Shown here one piece after another: positions 57,320 to 64,000 of a stretch of DNA of 64,000 nt (the first letter of the stretch is position 1; the number at the start of each line of letters is the position of its first letter). The DNA is from Pseudomonadota bacterium (lineage in GTDB: Bacteria > Pseudomonadota > Alphaproteobacteria > Rhizobiales > Beijerinckiaceae), in the NCBI GenBank assembly GCA_021813805.1, contig JAKAJL010000002.1:1-64000 (forward strand). The letters run 5' to 3'. The position numbers were made by a program, and so were the translations under genes. Under the pieces are notes generated by a model. It made no database searches and was not told the origin of the DNA. It saw only the letters and a program-made list of their open reading frames with translations.

Positions 57320-58447
57320 GGGGAAGGGCCGCACGGCCGGCGGCGTCATCGCCGCGCCGGTTTCGATGCGCACGTGCGCGCCAGGCTGAAGCTTGATCTG
57401 GCCCTCCGTCACGATTTTTTCGCCGGGCGCGACGCCCGACAGGATCACGACGCGGTCGCCCTGCGCGTCGCCGACCCTGACCGAGCGCCGCTCGACATGG
57501 AGCGGGCCTTCGAAGCCTTTGTTCTTGTCGTCGGGGACGACGACATAGACCGAATCGCCGTAGAGCGAATAATCGACCGATGTGCGCGGCGCGGTGACCA
57601 CGGGCGCCGGCTTTCCCGCGGAAAAATCGACATGGCCAAACATGCCGGGCAGGATTTTCTTGTCCGGATTGGCGAATTCCGCGCGAACCAGAATGGCGCG
57701 GGTGGCGGGATCGACCCGCGCGTCTATGTTGCTGATCCTGCCAAGGAAATGCTTTCCAGGAAAGGCGTCGAGCAGCGCGGAGACCGGCTGGCCGATGGCG
57801 AGATCGGAGAAATTCTGCTCCGGAACCGGAAAGTCGAGATAGATCGGGTCGAGCCGCTGGAGCGACACCATGGGCGCGCCCGCCGCGACATACTGGCCAA
57901 TGTCGATCTTGCGGATGCCGAGCCGACCCGAAAAAGGCGCGACCAGGATTTTCTGCGCGATCAGGGCGCGGGTCTTTTCGACCGAACCGGCGGCTTGGTC
58001 GCGCGCGGCCTGGGCGAGGTCGAAATTCGAGCGCGCCGAAACGCCGCGCGCCTCCAGGGTCCGCTGGCGGTCGAAGGCGGACTGGGCGTTTTTCATCAGC
58101 GCCATATTGGCGTTGAGGTCCGCCTCTTCGGTCGAATCGTCGAGCCTGACCAGCAGCGCGCCCTTTTCGATGTCCTGGCCGTTCTCGAAGGCGATCTGGG
58201 CCACGACGCCCGAGACCTGGCTGGCGACGTCGATGCCGGGCACGGCCTTGAACGTGCCGATGGCCGCGACATGGGGCGCCCAGTCTTCGGAACGCGCCGC
58301 CACGACCGCGACGCCCGCCGGAGGCGGCTTCATCGCGGAAATGGCGACGCGCGCCATTTCCGGCTTGAGATGCAAATGGAAGAACCCGGCGCCGCCGATC
58401 AGCGCGGCGAGCAGGAAGAAGACAAGGCCGAAAACCAAATTGCGCAT
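57317..58447 (-). CDS. RND efflux adaptor (membrane fusion protein)
   Basis: A 376-residue periplasmic adaptor. N-terminal membrane anchor (LVFGLVFFLLAALIGGAGF) without lipobox. The biotinyl-lipoyl half-motifs are IDVASQVSGVVAQIAFENGQ and ILVAPFSGRLGIRKIDIGQY, flanking a hairpin. Beta-barrel and membrane-proximal domains follow (RISNIDARVDPATRAILV, GMFGHVDF). It precedes the permease gene, and the two are separated by 114 bases that hold the hairpin above. Confidence 0.92.
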   Translation of the reverse strand: MRNLVFGLVFFLLAALIGGAGFFHLHLKPEMARVAISAMKPPPAGVAVVAARSEDWAPHVAAIGTFKAVPGIDVASQVSGVVAQIAFENGQDIEKGALLVRLDDSTEEADLNANMALMKNAQSAFDRQRTLEARGVSARSNFDLAQAARDQAAGSVEKTRALIAQKILVAPFSGRLGIRKIDIGQYVAAGAPMVSLQRLDPIYLDFPVPEQNFSDLAIGQPVSALLDAFPGKHFLGRISNIDARVDPATRAILVRAEFANPDKKILPGMFGHVDFSAGKPAPVVTAPRTSVDYSLYGDSVYVVVPDDKNKGFEGPLHVERRSVRVGDAQGDRVVILSGVAPGEKIVTEGQIKLQPGAHVRIETGAAMTPPAVRPFP

Positions 58448-58587
58448 GTGCCGGACCGTTTGGGCGCGAGGCCGCGAAGGCCGCCGGGGTTTTAGCGCCC
58501 GCCGGTTCTCGACGCAAACGGCAATGGCGCAACCGTGAATTTCGCCGGATGGATCCGCGCGAAACCTTGCGGCGCGACCTGATTTGC

Positions 58588-58626
58588 GCTTCGCTTGGGC
58601 CCGGCCGCTCGCGCGAGCGGCGAAGC
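58588..58626. repeat. Nested palindrome upstream of the SulP gene
   Basis: The inner 18-bp perfect palindrome GCCGCTCGCGCGAGCGGC (58604-58621) is flanked by GCTTCG (58588-58593) and CGAAGC (58621-58626). It lies about 35 bases before the SulP start, in the divergent region shared with the efflux adaptor. Confidence 0.65.
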
Positions 58627-58660
58627 CTTAATCGAAATGCCGGTCGAGGGTCGCCCGCTA

Positions 58661-60349
58661 ATGAGTTTCAGGATTCTGCAAGGCCTGTTGCCGTTGAAGC
58701 CGCGCGAGGCGCTGAAAGACGCCGCCGCCGGCCTGACCCTGGCGTCGATGAACGTGCCGCAGGTTCTGGGCTACACGCGCATCGCCGGCACGCCCGTCGT
58801 CACTGGCCTTTACACGGTTCTGCTGCCTCTGGTCGGCTTCGCCCTGTTCGGCTCGTCGCGCCATCTCGTCGTCGCGGCCGATTCCGCCACGGCGGCCATT
58901 TTTTCCAGCTCGCTGTCGCATATGGCGGCGGTGGGAAGCGAAAAATACATGGCCCTGGTCGCCATGCTTACATTGCTGACGGCTTTTTTCCTGTTGCTGG
59001 CGCGAGTCTTCAAGCTCGGCTTTCTTGCCGATTTCCTTTCGCGGACGGCCTTGGTCGGCTTCCTGACAGGCGTCGGCGTTCAGGTCGGCGTCGCCATGGC
59101 CCCCGACATGTTCGGCGTCGAAGCCGATTCGCGCCGCACCCTGATCCAGGCTTGGGACGTGCTGATCGGCCTGCCGCATCTTCATCGCCTCGACCTCGCC
59201 CTGTCCGCGATCGTCGTCGCGGCCATCCTGCTCGGGCGGCGTTTCACGCCGCATTTCCCGATGTCGCTTGTGGTCGTCGTCGGCATGATCGCCGCGAGCG
59301 CCGGCCTCGATTTCGCCGGACACGGAATCGCGACGATCGGCCAGGTTCCCGGGGGCCTGCCGTCATTGCGCTGGCCGGACGTGAGCTGGGAGGAGACGCT
59401 CGCGCTCCTGCCCGTCGCCGGCTCCTGTTTCGTGATGATCATCGCGCAGAGCGCCGCGACCTCGCGCGTCTATGCGCTGCGCCACAGGGAGCGGGTGGAC
59501 GAGAACGCCGACATTCTCGGCCTCGCCGCCGCCAACGCCGGCGCGGCGCTCACCGGCGCCTTCGTCGTCAACGGCAGCCCGACCCAGACGGCCATGGCCG
59601 GCAACGCCGGGGCGCGCAGCCAGTTCGCGCAGCTGGTTTTCGCGGGCGTGGTCGTCATCGTGCTCGTCGCCCTGACCGGGCCGCTGCGTTACCTGCCGCA
59701 TTGCGTTCTCGCCAGCATCGTCTTCACCATCGCCGTCGGCATGATCGACGTCAAAGGGCTGAAGGCCATAAGGCGCGAAAGCGCGGGCGAATTGAGCCTG
59801 GCCCTTGTCACCGCCGCCGCCGTGCCCTGCATCGGAGTCGAGCAGGGCATCCTGCTGGCCATCGGCCTGTCGCTGGTGCGGCATGTGCGTCACTCCTACC
59901 GGCCGCATATCATGATCCTCGCGCCGAGCGCCCTGGGACCGTGGGAGCCGAGAGAGGCGGCGCCGGGCATGGAGACGGCGCCGGGACTCATCGTCTATCG
60001 CTTCGGCGCCGATCTTTTTTACGCTAACGCCGATCGTTTCGTGGACGCGGCGCGCGAATTGATCGACCATGCGCCGTCGTCGACGCGGCGCTTCGTCATC
60101 GACGCCGGCGCGATCACGGATATCGATTTTTCGGCGGCCGGCGCCTTGCGCGACCTGCTCGCCGAATTGAAGGAAAGGCGGATCGAGGTGGCGATGGGCC
60201 GCGTCAGCGAGGCGCTGCGCGCCGATCTCGAACGGCATGGCGTCGTCGAGGCGCTCGGCGCGGAAAAGATTTTCCCGAGGCTGCATAACGCTCTGGAGGC
60301 CGTCGGAATCGATTTGAGCGCGGCGGCGTCGGAGCCTATTCGCCAATAG
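58661..60349 (+). CDS. SulP-family anion transporter with STAS domain
   Basis: A 562-residue transporter with about 12-14 hydrophobic helices. The N-terminal SulP motif ALKDAAAGLTLASMNVPQVLGY and NGSPTQTAMAGNAGARSQ are family signatures. The C-terminal STAS domain (residues about 440-550) contains VIDAGAITDIDFSAAGALRDLL. Sulfate, bicarbonate or dicarboxylate could be the substrate; the distance from the cys operon gives no direction. Start at 58661; an ATG at 58637 is an alternative. Confidence 0.9.
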   Translation: MSFRILQGLLPLKPREALKDAAAGLTLASMNVPQVLGYTRIAGTPVVTGLYTVLLPLVGFALFGSSRHLVVAADSATAAIFSSSLSHMAAVGSEKYMALVAMLTLLTAFFLLLARVFKLGFLADFLSRTALVGFLTGVGVQVGVAMAPDMFGVEADSRRTLIQAWDVLIGLPHLHRLDLALSAIVVAAILLGRRFTPHFPMSLVVVVGMIAASAGLDFAGHGIATIGQVPGGLPSLRWPDVSWEETLALLPVAGSCFVMIIAQSAATSRVYALRHRERVDENADILGLAAANAGAALTGAFVVNGSPTQTAMAGNAGARSQFAQLVFAGVVVIVLVALTGPLRYLPHCVLASIVFTIAVGMIDVKGLKAIRRESAGELSLALVTAAAVPCIGVEQGILLAIGLSLVRHVRHSYRPHIMILAPSALGPWEPREAAPGMETAPGLIVYRFGADLFYANADRFVDAARELIDHAPSSTRRFVIDAGAITDIDFSAAGALRDLLAELKERRIEVAMGRVSEALRADLERHGVVEALGAEKIFPRLHNALEAVGIDLSAAASEPIRQ

Positions 60350-60416
60350 GCAAAATCGGCGCGCAAGATCCCGTCCGGGTGGACTCTTGGTCGCGTTTCG
60401 GAGAAAGTTCCGCTCC

Positions 60417-61223
60417 ATGCGCGCTTCAGTTCATTTTCAGCTCCAGGTCTCCTTCGCCGAGCCGATTCGCGGCCTGAATCAGATTCTCCGGCTCAGCCCC
60501 CGAGGCTTCGACAGCCAGCGCGTCATGGATTGGCGAATCGACGTGTCGCCGGAGGCCGCCTTGCGGCGCGGCGAGGACGCCAACGGCAATCTCGTCGACG
60601 CCTGTTCGCACGACGGCCCGCTCGACGGCCTGACGATTTCGGCGGGAGGCGTGGTCGAAATTCATGACGCGGACGGCGTCCTGCGTGGGCTGGCCGAAAA
60701 GCTTCCACCCGAGGCCTTCCTTCGCGATGCGCCGGCGAGCCAGGCCGACAGGGATCTGGCCTTCTTTGCGCGCAACGCCGCAGCCGATGAGGGCGACAGG
60801 CTCGAACAGATGCATCTTCTGATGGGCGCGCTGCACAAGGCCCTGGCCTTCACGCCGGGCGAGACCGAGGCGCCGCGGCCGGCCGCCGAGGTATTCGCCG
60901 CGCGCGCCGGCTCGGCCCGCGAACTGGCGCAAGTCTTCGTCGCGGCGGCGCGGGCCTTAAGCGTTCCAGCGCGTTTCGTTTCCGGCTTCCACCTCGGCGC
61001 CGATGGGCTAAGCATGTCCGGCGCCCATCACGCCTGGGCGGAAATCTTTTTCGATCCCATCGGCTGGATCGGCTTCGATCCCGCCCTGGGATATTCCCCG
61101 CGTGAAAAACATCTGCGCCTCGCCACGGGGCTCGATTTCTTCGCCGCCGCGCCCCGGCGCGCCGTCTGCCTCACCCCGGCCCGCGAGGAAAGGCGCGCGG
61201 TTTTGACCGTGGAGGCGGGGTGA
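60417..61223 (+). CDS. Transglutaminase-like protein without the catalytic cysteine
   Basis: A 268-residue protein with the bacterial transglutaminase N-terminal region (LQVSFAEPIRGLNQILRLSP) and the papain-like core (SVPARFVSGFHLG; HAWAEIFFDPIGWIGFDPALG). The catalytic His205 and Asp221 are kept, but the usual Cys is replaced: the position aligned to GVCQDFA reads GSARELA, with Ala167. The enzyme is therefore probably inactive, or it is a binding protein. The ATG at 60417 is preferred over one at 60387. Confidence 0.85.
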   Translation: MRASVHFQLQVSFAEPIRGLNQILRLSPRGFDSQRVMDWRIDVSPEAALRRGEDANGNLVDACSHDGPLDGLTISAGGVVEIHDADGVLRGLAEKLPPEAFLRDAPASQADRDLAFFARNAAADEGDRLEQMHLLMGALHKALAFTPGETEAPRPAAEVFAARAGSARELAQVFVAAARALSVPARFVSGFHLGADGLSMSGAHHAWAEIFFDPIGWIGFDPALGYSPREKHLRLATGLDFFAAAPRRAVCLTPAREERRAVLTVEAG

Positions 61224-61276
61224 CCGACGGGCTGGCGGATCGCGCATGACTCTCACCGCGCGGAAGGAGGCGGATT

Positions 61277-61762
61277 GTGGCGCACGAGACCTTGGACGCG
61301 ATCGACCGCAAGATCCTGACGGCGCTCCAGGCGAACGCCAATATCGCGGTCGCCGATCTTGCGCGCGAGGTCGGCCTGTCGCCCACGCCCTGCTGGAAAC
61401 GGGTGCAGAAGCTCGAAAAATCCGGCGTCATCACCGGGCGGGTGGCCCTGGTCGATCCCCAGAAGATCGGTCTTGGCCTCACCGTTTTCGTTTCGATCGA
61501 GACCGACGACCATTCCCAGGCCTGGCTCGCGCGTTTCGCGCAGGCGGTCTCCTCCATGCCGGAGGTGATGGATGTCTACCGCATGGCCGGCGACGTCGAT
61601 TACCTGCTGCGCGTGGTGGTCGAGGACACGGCGGCCTATGACGGGTTCTACCGGCGTCTGATCGCGGCGGCGCCGCTGAAAAAGGTCACCTCGCGTTTCG
61701 CCATGGAGCGGATCAAGGCCAGTTCGGCCTTTCGTATTCCGGAACCTCCATCGCCGCGCTGA
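61277..61762 (+). CDS. Lrp/AsnC-family transcriptional regulator
   Basis: A 161-residue regulator: winged HTH (IDRKILTALQANANIAVADLA; GLSPTPCWKRVQKLEKSGVI) and an AsnC ligand-binding domain (VMDVYRMAGDVDYLLRVVV). GTG start with AGGAGG nine bases upstream. Its targets and amino-acid effector are unknown; it follows the transglutaminase-like gene by 53 bases. Confidence 0.92.
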   Translation: MAHETLDAIDRKILTALQANANIAVADLAREVGLSPTPCWKRVQKLEKSGVITGRVALVDPQKIGLGLTVFVSIETDDHSQAWLARFAQAVSSMPEVMDVYRMAGDVDYLLRVVVEDTAAYDGFYRRLIAAAPLKKVTSRFAMERIKASSAFRIPEPPSPR

Positions 61763-62404
61763 CTTTGCGTTGAATCAATTGCAGCCGGCGGCGGATTTGC
61801 TATCCGTTTCTGTGGAATAGGTGGGGCGAAAACGACAGCCCGTGGAACCGGCTGAAGACCGGAAGCGGGGGCTTGGCAAGCGGCGCAAGTCCGCGCAAGC
61901 GTCAGAAGCGTGTTCCATTCAAAACTCATAATGAACGGTCCGGCGGCCTTTTGAATCCGGACCGGCGGTTTAGCGCGGCTCGCGATGATCCGTTTGGTCA
62001 ATTGGTATGGGATGAGGGGAGATCAGGCGTTTCGGAAGAGCGCGGTCCTGACCGGAAGATTCGATTCCCCCGGTGCGCTGGCTGGGCATGGCGTAAACCG
62101 GGAAGGGCGGTGGAACGTCACCGCGGAATTTGCCGGCGTCGCGCCCGTTTTGAACTCGAGCCAGCCGAAAACGACGCCTTCATGCGTCAAGGCGCGGAGA
62201 ACGGCCGAAGAGCCGTGAGCGTTGTGGGGGGCGGGGCTCCAGCTTCCGAGACGACCTGCTTTATATGGCGCCGCACACTCAAGCGCGGCGCCGGAGGCGG
62301 CGTCGAAAAGCCGTCGCCAACTCACGCCGGCCCTTCGGGGTCGGCGATTTTATTTTGGCTGCTCGGCAACGCGCCGGGAACACGACGATGCAATGAGTCT
62401 CCGC
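61763..62404. other. 642-base stretch with no credible gene
   Basis: Frames are open here on both strands (for example 61873-62424 plus, 62023-62325 minus), but none has a recognisable family, good start site or consistent codon use. A 7-bp stem GGTCCGG (61937-61943) and CCGGACC (61957-61963) might be a weak Lrp terminator. It may hold a decayed gene, an RNA or regulatory sequence for the minus-strand gene end; I cannot tell. Confidence 0.5.
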
Positions 62405-62941
62405 CTATTTTTTTGCCGGCCTGACCGTTCTTACGAAGTCCGGATCGGTGTCGAGCCAGGCGCCGCCGATCAGTTCGACGCAATAGGGAATGGCGGGAAA
62501 GACCGCCTTGAGGCACAGGTCGATCGAGCGTGGGCTGCCGGGCAGGTTCACGATCAGGCAGGCGCCGCGATGGGCGGCGGTCTGGCGCGACAATATGGCG
62601 GTCGGCGTCTGCTCCAGGCTTTTCATCCGCATCAATTCGCCGAAACCGGGCAATTCCCGGTTGCACGCCGCCAGCGTCGCTTCCGGCGTCAGGTCGCGCG
62701 GGGCGGGGCCGGTGCCGCCAGTGGTTAGAACGAGGCAGCAGCCGGCCTTGTCGGCCATGTCGATCAGTGTGTCGCGCACCCGTTCGAACCCATCGGGAAT
62801 GACCCGCCTGTCAAGTTCGAAGGGCACGGAAAGCGCTTTGCCGAGCCATTCGGCGATCGCGGGGCCGGAAATATCCTCGTAAGCTCCGGCGCTGGCGCGG
62901 TCGGAAACGGTCAGCACGCCGATTTTTGCCGGGGCGCTCAT
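62405..62941 (-). CDS. mog: MogA/MoaB-like molybdopterin adenylyltransferase
   Basis: A 178-residue cytoplasmic enzyme of molybdenum cofactor synthesis. IGVLTVSDRASAGAYEDISG at the N-terminus, LTTGGTGPAPRDLTPEAT as the MPT-binding loop, and LIVNLPGSPRSIDLCL at the C-terminus are diagnostic. The ATG at 62941 overlaps the stop of hpnN (ATGA), an odd partner. Confidence 0.92.
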   Translation of the reverse strand: MSAPAKIGVLTVSDRASAGAYEDISGPAIAEWLGKALSVPFELDRRVIPDGFERVRDTLIDMADKAGCCLVLTTGGTGPAPRDLTPEATLAACNRELPGFGELMRMKSLEQTPTAILSRQTAAHRGACLIVNLPGSPRSIDLCLKAVFPAIPYCVELIGGAWLDTDPDFVRTVRPAKK

Positions 62942-64000
62942 GGCGCGTCCCTGTTGACGCGCGGCGGGCCCATCAGCGCCGGCTGGAACAGGATCGCCGC
63001 GCAAAGCGTGGTGGCGAGCGACAAGGCCAGCAGCTTGCCCATGCTCGACGTGCCAGGATGGCTCGACGCCCACAAGCTGCCGAAGGCGGTGGCGGTGGTC
63101 AAGGCGCTGAAGAAGATCGCGCGGGTGAGGCCGGTGCGCAGCAATTTGGCCGAACCGGCGCGCCAAGCGATGACATAATAGATCTTGAAGGCCACGCCGA
63201 GGCCGAGCAGCAGCGGCAAAGCGATGATATTGGCGAAATTGAGCTTCAATCCGATCAAGGCGGAAATCTCCATCGTGTAGATCCCGGCGAGAGCCAGCGG
63301 CGCCAGGGTCAACGCGACGTCGCCGATCCGCCGCAAGGCGATGAACAGCAGGAGCGCGATCGAGACGAAAGCGAGGCCCCCGGCTTGGGCGAAGGCGCGC
63401 AGCACGGTATCGCCGGAGAAGAGAATTCCCACCGGCGCGCCCGAGGCGTTGGGCGCGACCTTCAGCACAGCATTCACAAAAGGCCGCATCAATCCGTAAT
63501 CGTTCTTGTCGCCGCGCGGCGCGACCTCCATCCGGGCGCGGCCATCCGACGCGATCCAGTCGCGGCGCAATGCCGCGGGCAGGTTGCCGAGCGTGACCGG
63601 CGCCGCCTGAAGGCTCAGGCGCACCTCCTCCAGAAGGATTTTCATTGGCGCGATCAGCAGCGCGCGGGCTCGGTCGCGAGCGGCCTCCGGCGCCCTGCCG
63701 AGGGCTTCGAGCGCGGCGCCGGCGCGCGCCAGCGCGGCCAAGGCGGGCTTGCCCTCGGCCGCCTTTTTCAGCGCCGCGCCCGCCTCGATCAGGGCGCGGG
63801 CGTCCTGCGCGTCGGTCGGCGGCGCCGGCGGATTGACCGGGTCGAGGCTGGGGCCGAGCAGGCTGCGCGCGTCGGCGATCATCGCGAGCTTGGCCGTCTG
63901 GTCGTCCGGGACGAAATCCGACAGGGTGGTCACGCTTTCCGCTTCCGGCAGCGACCGCAATTTCACCGCGAGCGCGTTGGCGTCGTCGAGCGAGGGCTCC
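62938..64000 (-). CDS. hpnN: Hopanoid-associated RND transporter HpnN (5' part beyond window)
   Basis: The C-terminal 353 residues of an MMPL/RND-type transporter. TLSDFVPDDQTAKLAMI matches the HpnN periplasmic region. The last 150 residues hold membrane helices (FVSIALLLFIALRRIG; LPLLLGLGVAFKIYYVI) and GTSSMGKLLALSLATTLCAAI. HpnN shuttles hopanoids to the outer membrane in Hyphomicrobiales. The start lies off the right edge. Its stop overlaps mog. It is about 14 kb from hpnABCDE. Confidence 0.88.
   Translation of the reverse strand, partial: EPSLDDANALAVKLRSLPEAESVTTLSDFVPDDQTAKLAMIADARSLLGPSLDPVNPPAPPTDAQDARALIEAGAALKKAAEGKPALAALARAGAALEALGRAPEAARDRARALLIAPMKILLEEVRLSLQAAPVTLGNLPAALRRDWIASDGRARMEVAPRGDKNDYGLMRPFVNAVLKVAPNASGAPVGILFSGDTVLRAFAQAGGLAFVSIALLLFIALRRIGDVALTLAPLALAGIYTMEISALIGLKLNFANIIALPLLLGLGVAFKIYYVIAWRAGSAKLLRTGLTRAIFFSALTTATAFGSLWASSHPGTSSMGKLLALSLATTLCAAILFQPALMGPPRVNRDAP

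Noticed and set aside
55716-57320. A 534-codon plus-strand frame opposite the RND permease
   Set aside because: Composition reflects the other strand; no start site or family.
62050-62085. GATTCGATTCCCCC looks like a tRNA T-arm
   Set aside because: The stem does not pair and no cloverleaf can be drawn around it.
61873-62424. A 183-codon plus-strand frame
   Set aside because: No recognisable protein features, no ribosome-binding site, overlaps the end of mog.

Overview
The window is GC-rich, almost wall-to-wall coding DNA from an alphaproteobacterium, most likely of the order Hyphomicrobiales (Rhizobiales). Supporting signs are the dcw gene order, the sulfate-assimilation operon carrying DUF2849 and DUF934 genes, an APS-type CysH, hopanoid genes (hpnABCDE and hpnN), and small families such as DUF3775. 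A Beijerinckiaceae/Methylocystaceae-like host is plausible, but no marker here proves it. I saw no tRNA, rRNA, CRISPR array, transposase or prophage gene.

Layout: (1) 1-2845, minus strand: a partial lipoprotein and a large beta-propeller plus Hint-domain protein. (2) 3031-3430: the RNase P RNA gene with its promoter. (3) 3618-22931: a compact division and cell wall (dcw) operon, rsmH-ftsL-ftsI-murE-murF-mraY-murD-ftsW-murG-murC-[glutamine amidotransferase]-murB-ddl-ftsQ-ftsA-ftsZ, mostly with overlapping stop/start codons and closed by an intrinsic terminator. mraZ is absent from its usual place. (4) 23236-29133: lpxC, bamD, recN and ligA. (5) 29329-30487: an IscU-like scaffold gene and an hsp20 gene with an unusually rich upstream region. 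(6) 30504-37776: DNA repair (xth), a UbiH-type hydroxylase, a TlpA-type thioredoxin, a hydrolase and a run of small envelope or secreted proteins. (7) 37787-43529, minus strand: the sulfate-assimilation operon DUF2849-cysI-DUF934-cysH-cysD-cysN. (8) 43836-48965: hpnABCDE, which makes squalene from farnesyl diphosphate plus accessory steps. It is followed by a secreted solute-binding/hydrolase fusion. (9) 51079-64000: DUF188, a spermidine-synthase-like protein, a second L,D-transpeptidase, a DksA-type protein, an RND efflux pump, a SulP transporter, a transglutaminase-like protein lacking its catalytic Cys, an Lrp regulator, a mog-like gene and the 3' part of hpnN.

The genes fit together mainly as envelope biology: peptidoglycan precursor synthesis and septation, lipid A (lpxC), outer-membrane assembly (bamD), two L,D-transpeptidases, hopanoid synthesis and export (hpnABCDE, hpnN) and efflux.

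The most interesting unexplained signals are the hsp20 leader (an FNR/FixK-like box placed at -41.5 plus a hairpin that hides the ribosome-binding site), the DctP-like/DUF900 fusion after hpnE, the amidotransferase embedded between murC and murB, the Cys-less transglutaminase, and the in-frame 42-bp tandem repeat in the UbiH-type gene. I did not find a clear-cut entirely new multi-gene system.
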